Shown here: positions 22,986 through 30,038 of the stretch, in pieces
How the letters are laid out: each line of letters starts with the position of its first letter
Position numbering within the stretch: the stretch's first letter is position 1
Source: a virus
Virus record (IMG/VR): IMGVR_UViG_3300046690_000784
Coordinates: 1 to 30,038 of that record
DNA: 30,038 bases
Strand: one strand, 5' to 3'
Notes under the pieces: model-generated
Database searches by the model: none
Seen by the model: only the letters and a program-made list of their open reading frames with translations
What the model was told of the DNA's origin: nothing
Translations under genes and position numbers: made by a program

Positions 22986-23453
22986 ATGAAAAGCAGTACG
23001 GTGATTTCGCTGCTGGATGTGGGCATGTTCGTGCAACGCGAGCTGGCTCTGTATCAAGCACGCAAGCGTAACCCACGCAATCCGGAAGCCGCACTTGATC
23101 CGAACTGGAGAAGCTACGACAGTGGCCCGCTCCTGGAAGCCTTGCTCAAGGACGTGTTTGACAACACGTGTGAGGCGCATCCTTCCGAATACCTGGTCGC
23201 GGCCAAAGCCCTGTTGCAGAATTCGGGCATGAATCATAATGCCGCGCACCAGTTATGCAACCGTGCGTTTGACATGATCGTCGATTACATCGGCGCCGTG
23301 TTGCCGCACCTGAAAATAAACGATACGTCGACCCAGGCGTACGCTGATCTTACGGGCTCGTGGGATGTGGTGGTGACGGAATTCCCGAACTACATGGACA
23401 CGATTGAACGCCTCCCGATGGAAGATCTCATCAACGCGCCCGTACGACTATAA
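22986..23453 (+). CDS. Unknown helical protein of the array (155 aa)
   Basis: Starts at ATG 22986, preceded by GGGGATGAG. It is mostly helical (VGMFVQRELALYQARKRN, LLEALLKDVFDNT, AHQLCNRAFDMIVDYIGAVL) with a final part containing GSWDVVVTEFPNYMDTI. The helix pattern ahead of a C-terminal aromatic/Asp segment is like its neighbours, but the similarity is weak. No domain is recognised. Confidence 0.7.
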   Translation: MKSSTVISLLDVGMFVQRELALYQARKRNPRNPEAALDPNWRSYDSGPLLEALLKDVFDNTCEAHPSEYLVAAKALLQNSGMNHNAAHQLCNRAFDMIVDYIGAVLPHLKINDTSTQAYADLTGSWDVVVTEFPNYMDTIERLPMEDLINAPVRL

Positions 23454-23491
23454 GTAACAGGTCATTACAATCGAAACAAGGAATAGCAACC

Positions 23492-23977
23492 ATGTCCGTT
23501 TTCATATTGCCGACGTGTGATCTGATCACGGAATCCATGGTGTACGATGAGTTGTTCAAGCTCTTTCTGAAGGGCGGTGTGCATTCCGTCGTGAAGAATG
23601 CAGTCTTGGGTACGTCGTTTCAGGAAACCTCGCCGTACACTGAGTACCAGCGCTCGCTGCAGCATCACCACAGTGAGTTGGTGGATTTCGTGTTGAAGAA
23701 GTTTGACAGTTACGTTAACCGGCGTCATGAACAGTTCGATGAGCGCACGGGCCGTATCAAACATACGTCCGTGGACTTAAGCGAATACATGAGCCGGGTG
23801 GGTGAGCTGGAGATGATCACGCAATCCATTGAAGAGCAAGTACTGCTCATCATGCAAGATCTCTTTAGCACTCGACCTTACCAGATCGATGACCAAAGTC
23901 CGCGCTGGATCGGTCGAGATCTGGTGGTGGGTATCGAGGTCCTCACCAACAATTGGGGAAAACGCCGTGTATACTGA
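23492..23977 (+). CDS. Unknown protein, array family (161 aa)
   Basis: Starts behind AAGGAA. Helical, with a C-terminal segment YQIDDQSPRWIGRDLVVGIE that aligns with YYQFHDWLGRDMVLRHL of the 158-aa gene and YYVHQFLGDDVILDHL of the 133-aa gene. The preceding amphipathic helix (LEMITQSIEEQVLLIMQDLF) is at the equivalent place. These are the best evidence that the array is a set of diverged paralogs. Its last 11 nt overlap the next gene. Confidence 0.72.
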   Translation: MSVFILPTCDLITESMVYDELFKLFLKGGVHSVVKNAVLGTSFQETSPYTEYQRSLQHHHSELVDFVLKKFDSYVNRRHEQFDERTGRIKHTSVDLSEYMSRVGELEMITQSIEEQVLLIMQDLFSTRPYQIDDQSPRWIGRDLVVGIEVLTNNWGKRRVY

Positions 23978-24422
23978 AAACCTATTGATCGACTTCACGC
24001 AAGAGATCCATGGGTTTCTGCGCGTGGCGACCCAGCCTTTTCGTCCGCCCTTTGATTTGAGCGAAGTGCTGGCGAGCGTGTTTGGCGCAATTAGCGTGTA
24101 TGATTGTGCAGAGTCTGAGCTCACGGAAGTGGCGATCGTACTGGCGTACGACTGTGGCTACCAGGAGTTCCGCATCGAGGAAGCCGATATTCCCCGTGGT
24201 CCTCATCGCGATATGTTTGAAGCCGTGATGAAGATGGGACTCGCCATGCGAGATCGGTTGCGCTTTGAGTACAACGCTTATCTGCCGCCTGACGGCTATT
24301 TTCCCTATCTTTTTGCGGAGGTCCACAGTGACCATCTTGTCCGGTTTGCCAAGGCCGATTTTGAGGAGTTCGGTCAACCGCCAGCCTCCTTCGACCTTTT
24401 TGGTTCTGGATACCGACTCTGA
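23967..24422 (+). CDS. Unknown protein, array family (151 aa)
   Basis: The start is GTG at 23967 with GGGGA about nine nt upstream; it overlaps the previous gene by 11 nt. A longer frame to 23829 is rejected because it lies inside that gene. It begins YTENLLIDFTQEIHGFLRVA, close to the N-terminus of the 135-aa gene, and ends with GYFPYLFAEVHSDHLVRFA, similar in place and pattern to the C-terminal segment of the other members. Function unknown. Confidence 0.68.
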   Translation: MYTENLLIDFTQEIHGFLRVATQPFRPPFDLSEVLASVFGAISVYDCAESELTEVAIVLAYDCGYQEFRIEEADIPRGPHRDMFEAVMKMGLAMRDRLRFEYNAYLPPDGYFPYLFAEVHSDHLVRFAKADFEEFGQPPASFDLFGSGYRL

Positions 24423-24804
24423 GTTGGCCACGCTGCTGTGGAAAGCTCGGGATCTGGAGTCATTGATTCCGGATACGCCCGTCATGCTGGTGGATAAGTT
24501 TCCCCACACGGTGATGGACATGGTCGCCCAGATCGTGATGGAGTCGATCCACTACGAGCGCACAGCCCGTGATGAGTTGAACTTCGCCTGTGCCGAGATG
24601 TTCCTGAATGAATTGGGTTCCTCGTGCGAGGACTCGTATCGGCGTTTTGCCGGGCTCTTGAATCGCTTTGGCGAAGAGGTGCTCGAGAAGCTGCGCATGA
24701 TGCGGGCCTACCAGAACGGTTACCTGTATTATCAGTTCCACGACTGGCTCGGTCGTGACATGGTGCTGCGACACCTGCATGCTGAGCACATCCCCAACCT
24801 GTGA
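24328..24804 (+). CDS. Unknown protein, array family (158 aa)
   Basis: The start is GTG at 24328 with a perfect GGAGG seven nt upstream, although this overlaps the previous gene by 95 nt. Helices are followed by SYRRFAGLLNRFGEEVLEKL and the conserved YYQFHDWLGRDMVLRHL near the C-terminus. If the overlap is judged too long, a later start is possible, but the Shine-Dalgarno argues for this one. Function unknown. Confidence 0.65.
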   Translation: MTILSGLPRPILRSSVNRQPPSTFLVLDTDSELATLLWKARDLESLIPDTPVMLVDKFPHTVMDMVAQIVMESIHYERTARDELNFACAEMFLNELGSSCEDSYRRFAGLLNRFGEEVLEKLRMMRAYQNGYLYYQFHDWLGRDMVLRHLHAEHIPNL

Positions 24805-24811
24805 ATTGACT

Positions 24812-25213
24812 ATGGCAAACGAGCATTACAGCAGACTCATGATCGTTGAGACGGCGGATCTCTGGGCGCAGTTTCTGTTTGAAGTGCAAGGTTTGCCTAT
24901 TCACTTCAACGATAAGCGCGAAATCATCACGCAGATCTTCGAAGTGTTTTTGGACTATTCAGCAAACGGTCCTGCCCGACTCGAGGCGCTGCCCATTACC
25001 AATCGTATAGTAGACCCGGTTTATGAAAACACGGCGTCTAGCGAGTATCAGCGATTGCGGGCAGCGGTTCAAAATCTGGCACAGAGTGTGTACGCGCGTC
25101 TCGAGGGATTGCGTGGACTACGTACAGGAGCGGCCGGTAGCGGCTACGGCTTCCCGTACTACGTCCACCAGTTTCTCGGTGACGACGTGATTTTGGATCA
25201 CCTGCCCTTCTGA
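24812..25213 (+). CDS. Unknown protein, array family (133 aa)
   Basis: The start is ATG at 24812, seven nt after the previous stop; the longer frame to 24755 overlaps the upstream gene. The structure parallels the 158-aa protein: an N-terminal helix (LWAQFLFEVQGLPIHF), a middle helix (YQRLRAAVQNLAQSVYARLE) and the C-terminal YYVHQFLGDDVILDHLPF. It is followed by a T-run (25216-25224). Function unknown. Confidence 0.68.
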   Translation: MANEHYSRLMIVETADLWAQFLFEVQGLPIHFNDKREIITQIFEVFLDYSANGPARLEALPITNRIVDPVYENTASSEYQRLRAAVQNLAQSVYARLEGLRGLRTGAAGSGYGFPYYVHQFLGDDVILDHLPF

Positions 25214-25246
25214 TCTTTTTTTTTGTTCATTTGGGCACGGGAAACC

Positions 25247-25648
25247 ATGGCTTACAATTTTGCTATCGGGCAGACGTACTCGTTTAACGTCTATCCGCCT
25301 CTGCTGGGCAGTGACTGGCAGAACGTCAAGGTCACCTCGGTGATGTCGTACGAAGACGCGATGAAGGACGAAGACATGACGTCCTTGCACGTGCAGTTCT
25401 ATCCGTTCTTCGGTCCGCAGACCCACACGCCGAACGATCCGGCCGCGTACCTGTACATCAAGGTCAAGACGCAAAACGGCAACACCCAAATTCTGGGTGT
25501 GGCATGGATTGACGACTCGTCCGTGACGCTCGTCACAGCGCAGACCATCACGGCGACCATCGCCCAGGTGACCCCGCAGGACATTCCGAAGGTTCAGGCT
25601 ATTTTGGCCGCCAACGGTTACAACTTCGTTACGGTAGCGATCAAGTAA
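25247..25648 (+). CDS. Phage SH3-like small protein (133 aa)
   Basis: The start is ATG at 25247; the frame is open to 25223 but the extension (MFIWARET) lacks a good ribosome-binding site. The chain is beta-rich: a YNFAIGQTYSFNVYPPLLG opening strand, then MTSLHVQFYPFFGPQTHTP, YLYIKVKTQNGNTQILGVAW and a helix-strand end (IPKVQAILAANGYNFVTVAI). I recognise this layout (short N-terminal FxIGxTYxF, central YxYxKxKTxxGxxxxLGVxW) from small SH3-fold proteins common in tailed phages, many of unknown or virion-associated role. The assignment is by pattern memory. Confidence 0.7.
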   Translation: MAYNFAIGQTYSFNVYPPLLGSDWQNVKVTSVMSYEDAMKDEDMTSLHVQFYPFFGPQTHTPNDPAAYLYIKVKTQNGNTQILGVAWIDDSSVTLVTAQTITATIAQVTPQDIPKVQAILAANGYNFVTVAIK

Positions 25649-26151
25649 ACGTGGGTTTACCCTAGTTAATTTATATCGCCCATCCGTAATGTTCTGAAGA
25701 GAAAGGCCCGGCAAGCCTGTACCCTCATCGACAGCAGACCTCCTCCTGACTGGTGCCGATAAGGACTCTCGCGCGAGCCCTCCCGCGGGCTACCGCGCCG
25801 TATGCCTAGACGCGGGGCTGGCTTATTCACGCTGCTGGGGTTTCCTCCTTGTTTCCCCTGGCACCAGCGTTTCCTCGTACATCGATCCTACTCCTATCGC
25901 TGCTCTGCGCCTCCGCAAGCGCTCTTTGGCGAATATAGGAGTCTCCTGTGGAAGTTGGTCGATCGCGTGGATTAAGAGTAAGCTGGCCCCTGTCTATCTC
26001 GATTTTGGTTGAAGTGGTAGTGGTGGTAGAGTCTCTGTGGCTCCGAATTGATCGGGCATGTTCAGTGACTGGTTTTCCTTTTCGGTACTTGTAACGACCT
26101 GTATTTAGGCGAGGTGGCGGCCCGAAACCGCTCCTCGCCCTTTTTTCCTTT
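25649..26151 (+). ncRNA. Candidate structured non-coding RNA B
   Basis: About 500 nt without a gene. Stems seen: CTGGTGCC (25750-25757) pairs with GGCACCAG (25860-25867) and closes a 102-nt domain that holds AGCCC-TCCCGC-GGGCT and CTCGCGCGAG. A second domain is ACTCCTAT (25890-25897) with ATAGGAGT (25935-25942), enclosing CGCT-GCTC-TGCG-CCTC-CGCA-AGCG. An AT-rich TTAATTTATATCG near 25665 could hold its promoter. It ends in the terminator at 26108-26139. The family is not recognised; a long UTR is the alternative. Confidence 0.55.
26108..26146 (+). terminator. Intrinsic terminator ending candidate RNA B
   Basis: GGCGAGG / CCTCGCC is a 7-bp stem with inner GG/CC pairing, followed by TTTTTT. 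Confidence 0.8.
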
Positions 26152-26167
26152 TTATGCCGCTGATTCG
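26152..26167 (+). promoter_or_regulatory. TTATGCCGCTGATTCG element before DNA polymerase
   Basis: An exact 16-nt repeat of the element at 13015-13030. It follows the terminator's T-run and is about 50 nt upstream of the polymerase start. Confidence 0.65.
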
Positions 26168-26215
26168 TTTTTATTGGGCTCCTTGATCATGTAGGTCGAC
26201 AAGGAGTAAAACAAA

Positions 26216-28345
26216 GTGTCAGAAGCGAACAACCCATTTGTACTGGCGCCTTCCCAGTACAAGCGCGATCTAAACGTCCTCGGCTATTATGTCCAGGACT
26301 GCGCGACCTATTTGCATCAAATGACGGGGGCACCGATCGAGGACTGCACGACCTTTGTGAAAACGGAGATGCGTCCCGGCGGACAGTTTGAATTCAAGGA
26401 CCCGAAGATCGTCTACCTCGAGCGTCAGGAAAACGGTGACCGGGTCCAGATGGAAGGCACGCTGCAAGCCTACCTGAATGATTCGATCCGTAACAAAGAA
26501 CTGATTGCGCCGACGCTCACCACGTATTTGCATCCGGACCAGAAGCAGTCACCGCTCGTCGACTACATCGAGGGCAACGTGAAAGCACGGGGGGTGGCGA
26601 AGAAGGCAAAGTTCAAGGCGGAAATGGAAGGCGACATCGTCCTGATGCAGATCAAGGACAATGAGCAGACCAATAAGAAGCTGGCGAATAACTCGATCTC
26701 GGGTGCGCACGTTTCACCTTCGACGCCGCTGTACAATAAGACCGCTCACTCGACGCTCACCTCGAACTGTCGCTCGACCTCGGGCTTTGGTAATGCGAAT
26801 AACGAGAAGTTCCTCTCGGGCAATCGCCATTACTGGTCGATCGAGATCTGCATGCAAAATATCATCTCGATTATCAACCACACGGACTATGCAGCGCAAG
26901 CTGCGGCGATGCAGAAGTTTGGCATTCGTCACCCGTCGGTCGATGAGACGATGGAATGCATCATGTACTCGACGAACTTCTATGTGCGCGACAAGTTCAA
27001 GATGAAAAAGGTGTATGACCTGGTGAAGACGCTCTCGCCCGAGCAGCGTTCCGCCTTTGTCTACACGGGTGACTTGTACCACCTGATGCGCTTTAATGAC
27101 GAGGTGGTGCGTAAGTTCATCAGCAAGCTGTCGATGCTGGTGGAAGTGCCGCATCCGGAGCCGGACAGCATCTTGAAGACGGTGCAAGAAGAACACGTGC
27201 ACCTGGCAGCCCAAATCTGTGAGCGCTACACCAAGGGCTTGCAGATGCATGAAATCGTCGGCGAAGCGCGCGGTATCCTGGCCTCGACGGCCAAGAACAT
27301 CGGCGACGTGGGTGAAGAGTATCGGGACCTGATTGCGGCCTTCTGGGTGACGACGAATGTACCGGCCTCGCTCGCGTTCTTCCCCGACTCGATTCGTCGT
27401 TCGGCGATTACGTCGGATACGGACTCGACCATCTTTACCGTGCAAGACTGGGTGCTCTGGCATCAGGGCTGGCTCGGTTTTGACGAGAAGTGTAATGCGG
27501 TGGCAGCGTCGATGGTGTACCTCGCTGCGCAGACCATCATTCACGTCTTGGCGCGCATGAGTGCGAACTTTGGCATTGTGGAGAAGTACATCCACAAAGT
27601 CGCCATGAAGAACGAATTCAAGTTCGACGTGTTTGTCGCGACCCAAGTGGCCAAGCACTATTTCGCCTTGATTGGCTGCCAGGAAGGCAACCTCTTCAAA
27701 GAGTACAAGAAGGAAATCAAGGGCGTGCACTTGAAGGCGTCGAACGCCCCGCGCTTCGTGATTAAGGAAGCCGAGAAGATGATGCTCTTTATCATGAACT
27801 CGGTCCTGAAGGGCGAGAAGATCAAGATCCACGACATCCTGAAGACGATTGCTGACATCGAGCGCCAGATCTTTACGGCGATCGGCGAAGGCGGCTATCA
27901 GTTTTTCCGGATGGGTCAGATCAAAACGCCCGATTCGTATGCGAAGTCGGCGGATGAATCGCCGTATCAGCAGTACGTGATGTGGAATGAGGTGTTTGGT
28001 CCCAAGTACGGTATCGCCCCCCCTGTACCGTACACCTGTGTCAAGATTGCCACTGAGCTGGACACACCGACTAAGACCCGTGAGTGGTTAGAGTCGCTCG
28101 AGGATCGGGAACTGGCAGGTCGCATGGAAGCGTACATGAAGCGAATGGGTAAGCGCTATGTGGGCTCGGTGCAATTGCCGGAACAGAATCTCCAGACTAA
28201 AGGGATTCCGACTGAAATCCTCCAGGTGGCTGGGGTGCGTAAGATCGTCGCGGATGCTACGCGCGTATTTTACATTATCCTCGAAACGCTCGGGATTTAT
28301 CTCTCGAACGACAAATTGACACGCCTCGTGTCAGACTCGCACTAA
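26216..28345 (+). CDS. Divergent family B DNA polymerase, C-terminal (palm/thumb) part
   Basis: The start is GTG at 26216 with AAGGAG nine nt upstream. The 709-aa protein carries a motif B-like helix (QTNKKLANNSISGAHVSP, ~151-168, K155 and N159-S160), motif C as ITSDTDSTIFTVQ (D401, D403), and downstream the family B tract HYFALIGCQEG followed by KGVHLKASNAP (~481-512), equivalent to the KKRY and KGxxxxRxxxP region that binds template. No motif A (DxxSLYP) and no 3'-5' exonuclease motifs are present, so these must be encoded by another gene. The split-polymerase layout is known from phiKZ-type phages. The protein should function only with its N-terminal partner. Confidence 0.85.
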   Translation: MSEANNPFVLAPSQYKRDLNVLGYYVQDCATYLHQMTGAPIEDCTTFVKTEMRPGGQFEFKDPKIVYLERQENGDRVQMEGTLQAYLNDSIRNKELIAPTLTTYLHPDQKQSPLVDYIEGNVKARGVAKKAKFKAEMEGDIVLMQIKDNEQTNKKLANNSISGAHVSPSTPLYNKTAHSTLTSNCRSTSGFGNANNEKFLSGNRHYWSIEICMQNIISIINHTDYAAQAAAMQKFGIRHPSVDETMECIMYSTNFYVRDKFKMKKVYDLVKTLSPEQRSAFVYTGDLYHLMRFNDEVVRKFISKLSMLVEVPHPEPDSILKTVQEEHVHLAAQICERYTKGLQMHEIVGEARGILASTAKNIGDVGEEYRDLIAAFWVTTNVPASLAFFPDSIRRSAITSDTDSTIFTVQDWVLWHQGWLGFDEKCNAVAASMVYLAAQTIIHVLARMSANFGIVEKYIHKVAMKNEFKFDVFVATQVAKHYFALIGCQEGNLFKEYKKEIKGVHLKASNAPRFVIKEAEKMMLFIMNSVLKGEKIKIHDILKTIADIERQIFTAIGEGGYQFFRMGQIKTPDSYAKSADESPYQQYVMWNEVFGPKYGIAPPVPYTCVKIATELDTPTKTREWLESLEDRELAGRMEAYMKRMGKRYVGSVQLPEQNLQTKGIPTEILQVAGVRKIVADATRVFYIILETLGIYLSNDKLTRLVSDSH

Positions 28346-28520
28346 GACTCGACCCAGGTAAGCAGAAAGCAGGACATTCACGTCGGCTTACCTGATTCAC
28401 TTGGTGCACCCTTACCCTATCTAGCTGTCTGGGCGAGCACCTCTCTCACTGTTAATTGGAGAGGGGTGCAAAAGATCACCGACCGCGTCCTGTACCGGGC
28501 GAGGTGGGTGATCGACCCCA
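28346..28520 (+). ncRNA. Candidate structured RNA C (3' UTR or small RNA)
   Basis: Three clear stems after the polymerase stop: AGGTAAGC/GCTTACCT (28356-28392), GCACCTCTCTC/GAGAGGGGTGC (28437-28469, one G-U) and GATCACC/GGTGATC (28474-28513, with inner CG and CC/GG pairs). The third may serve as the terminator but lacks a T-run. The sequence GAGGGGTGCAAAAG resembles GAGGGTGCAAAAG in RNA A. Confidence 0.4.
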
Positions 28521-28530
28521 TATGCCGTTA
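28521..28530 (+). promoter_or_regulatory. TATGCCGTTA element
   Basis: Same core as the other TATGCCG copies. It follows the GATCACC/GGTGATC hairpin and precedes the 93-aa gene by about 75 nt. Confidence 0.5.
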
Positions 28531-28603
28531 AATAGTGCATCGTTATGAGTGGGGTTTCGGGCCACTCGAGAAAAGGAAACAATACGCTACTTTTGGGGTT
28601 ATA

Positions 28604-28885
28604 ATGTCCGCAACACAGTTGGAGACCAGTCACATCGCGATCATGGTGAAAATGGTCGAGGAAGGTCCTTTGCATAAAGACGATGTCGAGGACAAACTCG
28701 CCGTGAACACCCTGGTACGCGACGGGTATCTATCAAAAATCGTTTACGCAGGCGATGATGGTTTTATCGCTGCCACTTACTCGGGACAGCAGCTGTATTG
28801 CAAGAAGATTGTGGGCGTGGACATCTTGCGTTTGGCAGTTCAAGAGCGCAAGAAGCGCGGGGTCATTACTCGTTGTACCAAGTAA
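28604..28885 (+). CDS. Small winged-helix-like protein (93 aa)
   Basis: The start is ATG at 28604 with GGGG six to seven nt upstream; a longer frame from 28535 is less likely because it begins next to the TATGCCG element and lacks a ribosome-binding site. The order helix (ETSHIAIMVKMVEEGPLHKD), helix (VEDKLAVNTLVRDGYLSKI), then strand-turn-strand (VYAGDDGFIAATYSGQQLYC) and a basic C-terminus (QERKKRGVITRCTK) resembles a winged helix-turn-helix with a two-strand wing. It could be a DNA-binding regulator. This is structural inference, not a family match. Confidence 0.7.
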   Translation: MSATQLETSHIAIMVKMVEEGPLHKDDVEDKLAVNTLVRDGYLSKIVYAGDDGFIAATYSGQQLYCKKIVGVDILRLAVQERKKRGVITRCTK

Positions 28886-28900
28886 CGGCAGCGACGTCAT

Positions 28901-28926
28901 AGGAGCCAGGGGCGTCCCTGGCTCCT
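28901..28926. terminator. Convergent hairpin terminator
   Basis: AGGAGCCAGGG / CCCTGGCTCCT is a perfect 11-bp stem with a GCGT loop, between convergent gene ends. On the plus strand it is followed by GTGGCTTTTATGCC. Confidence 0.8.
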
Positions 28927-28930
28927 GTGG

Positions 28931-28940
28931 CTTTTATGCC
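28931..28940 (+). promoter_or_regulatory. TTTTATGCC element at convergent junction
   Basis: The same placement after a terminator as the other copies, but here no plus-strand gene follows in the window. This weakens a simple promoter reading and leaves RNA end formation as an alternative. Confidence 0.4.
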
Positions 28941-28941
28941 C

Positions 28942-30033
28942 TTAAGTCGGCGTAGCTTGCACGGTCCCGCTGCGTTGGCGAATCTTCTCGACCAGCTCAT
29001 CGATTTCCGTATTCACGTCGTACAACACATCACCCGTCAGTACACTTGAGAAGTAAGCGCCTGAGCGGTACTGGCGCACGGCCTGCATCAGGATGTTTAA
29101 CTGTTGCTGGTTGCGGATATTGGCACCGCCCTGGTTACCGCCTTCGGTGAGATCCACCATCACATCCAGCACCGGGAAGCGCGACAAGGCCAAGGCCCAT
29201 TCCACTTGCCGAGTGGGGGCCATCTCTGGAATCGCCAGGGCCTCATCCAGATTGTCTTTGCTCACGCACGGAATACTGCGCAGCACCCCAGTAAAGTCCT
29301 GGCCCACTGCTTGCAGATTCGTGAGGATGGTGGTGTGCACGGCATTGAGCTTTTGGCTGAAGTCCGTGATGTAGAAGGAATGGGGTTTGCCTTCGCCCAT
29401 CGGGGCACCATGCAGCAGATTCCAGATCCGGTTCAGGATCACATAGTCCAGATGCGTGTAGAGCATATTGGGCAACACGTGCATATGGACAAACTGCTGG
29501 ATGGTACGACCGGGCTCCCCAGTGCGCACCGTATAGGCATCTTCCTGTAGGCGAAACGCCCGGTATTGAATCGCCAGCATCGGGATATTGATCGCGATCA
29601 CGGCGATGCCTTCTTCCGAACCGGTGTTCTTACCATCGGGGAGATTGAGCATCAAATCACTGCGCGGATGCCGCAACACCCGGATAGCCTGTACGTGCTC
29701 CCAGTTACGGGTGGCGTCGACGGGATCGAACTCAGCATTTTCGGCAATCAAGACTTCGGTGCAACCTGGCCCATAGAACACCCCGGAAAACACGTGACCC
29801 TTGGAAATCGACGAAGTCATTTTTAACGCCATGCCAAGATTCAATGACAGTGCGTCCACGATTGCGTAGTAACGATCGAGGCTCAGGGCTTTAGGTGTGC
29901 TGATGGATTGCAGCAAACGAATCAGGAAGTGCTCCGATTCGACTGCCATGGAATGCGAGTGATAGAACTCCACGACCTTTTTGAGGTTGTGTTTGAGTCC
30001 CTCTTTGGCGTAATGCCAATTTGCTGCATACAT
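28942..30033 (-). CDS. Probable virion structural protein (363 aa, 5' end near window edge)
   Basis: The frame opens with ATG at 30033, only five bases from the right edge, so the ribosome-binding site cannot be judged and the true start may lie outside. The protein is mixed alpha/beta and soluble (AVIAINIPMLAIQYRAFRLQ, RTIQQFVHMHVLPNMLYTHL) with a Gly/Asn/Gln-rich stretch near residue 305 (EGGNQGGANIRNQQQLN) and a charged tail. Its size, strand and convergent placement resemble other minus-strand late virion genes in the window. No enzyme motif is seen. The structural role is inferred. Confidence 0.7.
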   Translation of the reverse strand: MYAANWHYAKEGLKHNLKKVVEFYHSHSMAVESEHFLIRLLQSISTPKALSLDRYYAIVDALSLNLGMALKMTSSISKGHVFSGVFYGPGCTEVLIAENAEFDPVDATRNWEHVQAIRVLRHPRSDLMLNLPDGKNTGSEEGIAVIAINIPMLAIQYRAFRLQEDAYTVRTGEPGRTIQQFVHMHVLPNMLYTHLDYVILNRIWNLLHGAPMGEGKPHSFYITDFSQKLNAVHTTILTNLQAVGQDFTGVLRSIPCVSKDNLDEALAIPEMAPTRQVEWALALSRFPVLDVMVDLTEGGNQGGANIRNQQQLNILMQAVRQYRSGAYFSSVLTGDVLYDVNTEIDELVEKIRQRSGTVQATPT

Positions 30034-30038
30034 GGTGG

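Noticed and set aside
26714-27832. 372-codon minus-strand ORF
   Set aside because: Antisense to the DNA polymerase gene containing motif C; shadow composition.
1-30038. tRNA genes and CRISPR arrays
   Set aside because: I saw no T-arm GGTTCGAATCC-like sequence in a cloverleaf context outside coding regions, and no regularly spaced direct repeats.

Overview
The window looks like part of a phiKZ-type jumbo bacteriophage genome, meaning a large tailed myovirus of the kind that builds a phage nucleus and a tubulin spindle. The main evidence is a contractile tail sheath protein cut by the left edge, a large terminase (TerL) with clear ATPase and nuclease motifs, a tubulin/FtsZ-like GTPase (PhuZ type, 20.0-21.0 kb), and the polymerase half of a very divergent family B DNA polymerase (26.2-28.3 kb). 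A second line of evidence is promoter-like sequence: three copies of a long AT-rich element ending in TATATT, matching the phiKZ early promoter consensus TATATTAC, and many TATG-containing elements placed just after terminators, as expected for phiKZ-type late promoters. The moderately GC-rich coding sequence would fit a proteobacterial host such as Pseudomonas, Ralstonia or Burkholderia, but the host cannot be read from the window.

Layout. 1-12.4 kb is a virion and packaging block. It holds the sheath (minus), then three large structural genes on the plus strand (305, 857 and 588 aa). Convergent to these is a minus-strand run: a 358-aa acidic protein, 413-aa and 136-aa proteins, an HNH homing endonuclease and terL. 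The order sheath - structural genes - terL resembles phiKZ genes 29 to 25 (from memory, not computed). 12.4-13.1 kb is a gene-free leader with several hairpins. 13.1-18.5 kb is a plus-strand run of about a dozen small genes, at least two of them behind early-type promoters; these are candidates for early host-takeover or accessory functions. 18.57-19.37 kb is a single minus-strand gene, probably a virion protein. 19.4-21.0 kb has an early promoter, a small gene and phuZ. 21.17-21.69 kb is a gene-free, strongly structured region. 21.75-25.65 kb is a tightly overlapping run of small diverged genes, most apparently paralogous, ending with an SH3-like protein. 25.65-26.15 kb is a second structured gene-free region. 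Then come the DNA polymerase part, a small winged-helix-like gene and a minus-strand 363-aa probable virion protein at the right edge.

Most unusual points. (1) terL has no AUG/GUG start that preserves its conserved N-terminus: its reading frame runs up to the stop codon of the HNH gene, and a short in-frame candidate first exon lies upstream of the HNH gene. (2) Two ~500-nt gene-free regions, each closed by a terminator and rich in nested complementary stems, are candidate large phage non-coding RNAs. (3) Terminators are repeatedly followed directly by a TTTATGCCG element. (4) Three early promoters share an exact upstream spacing, and each is followed by a 5'-UTR hairpin.
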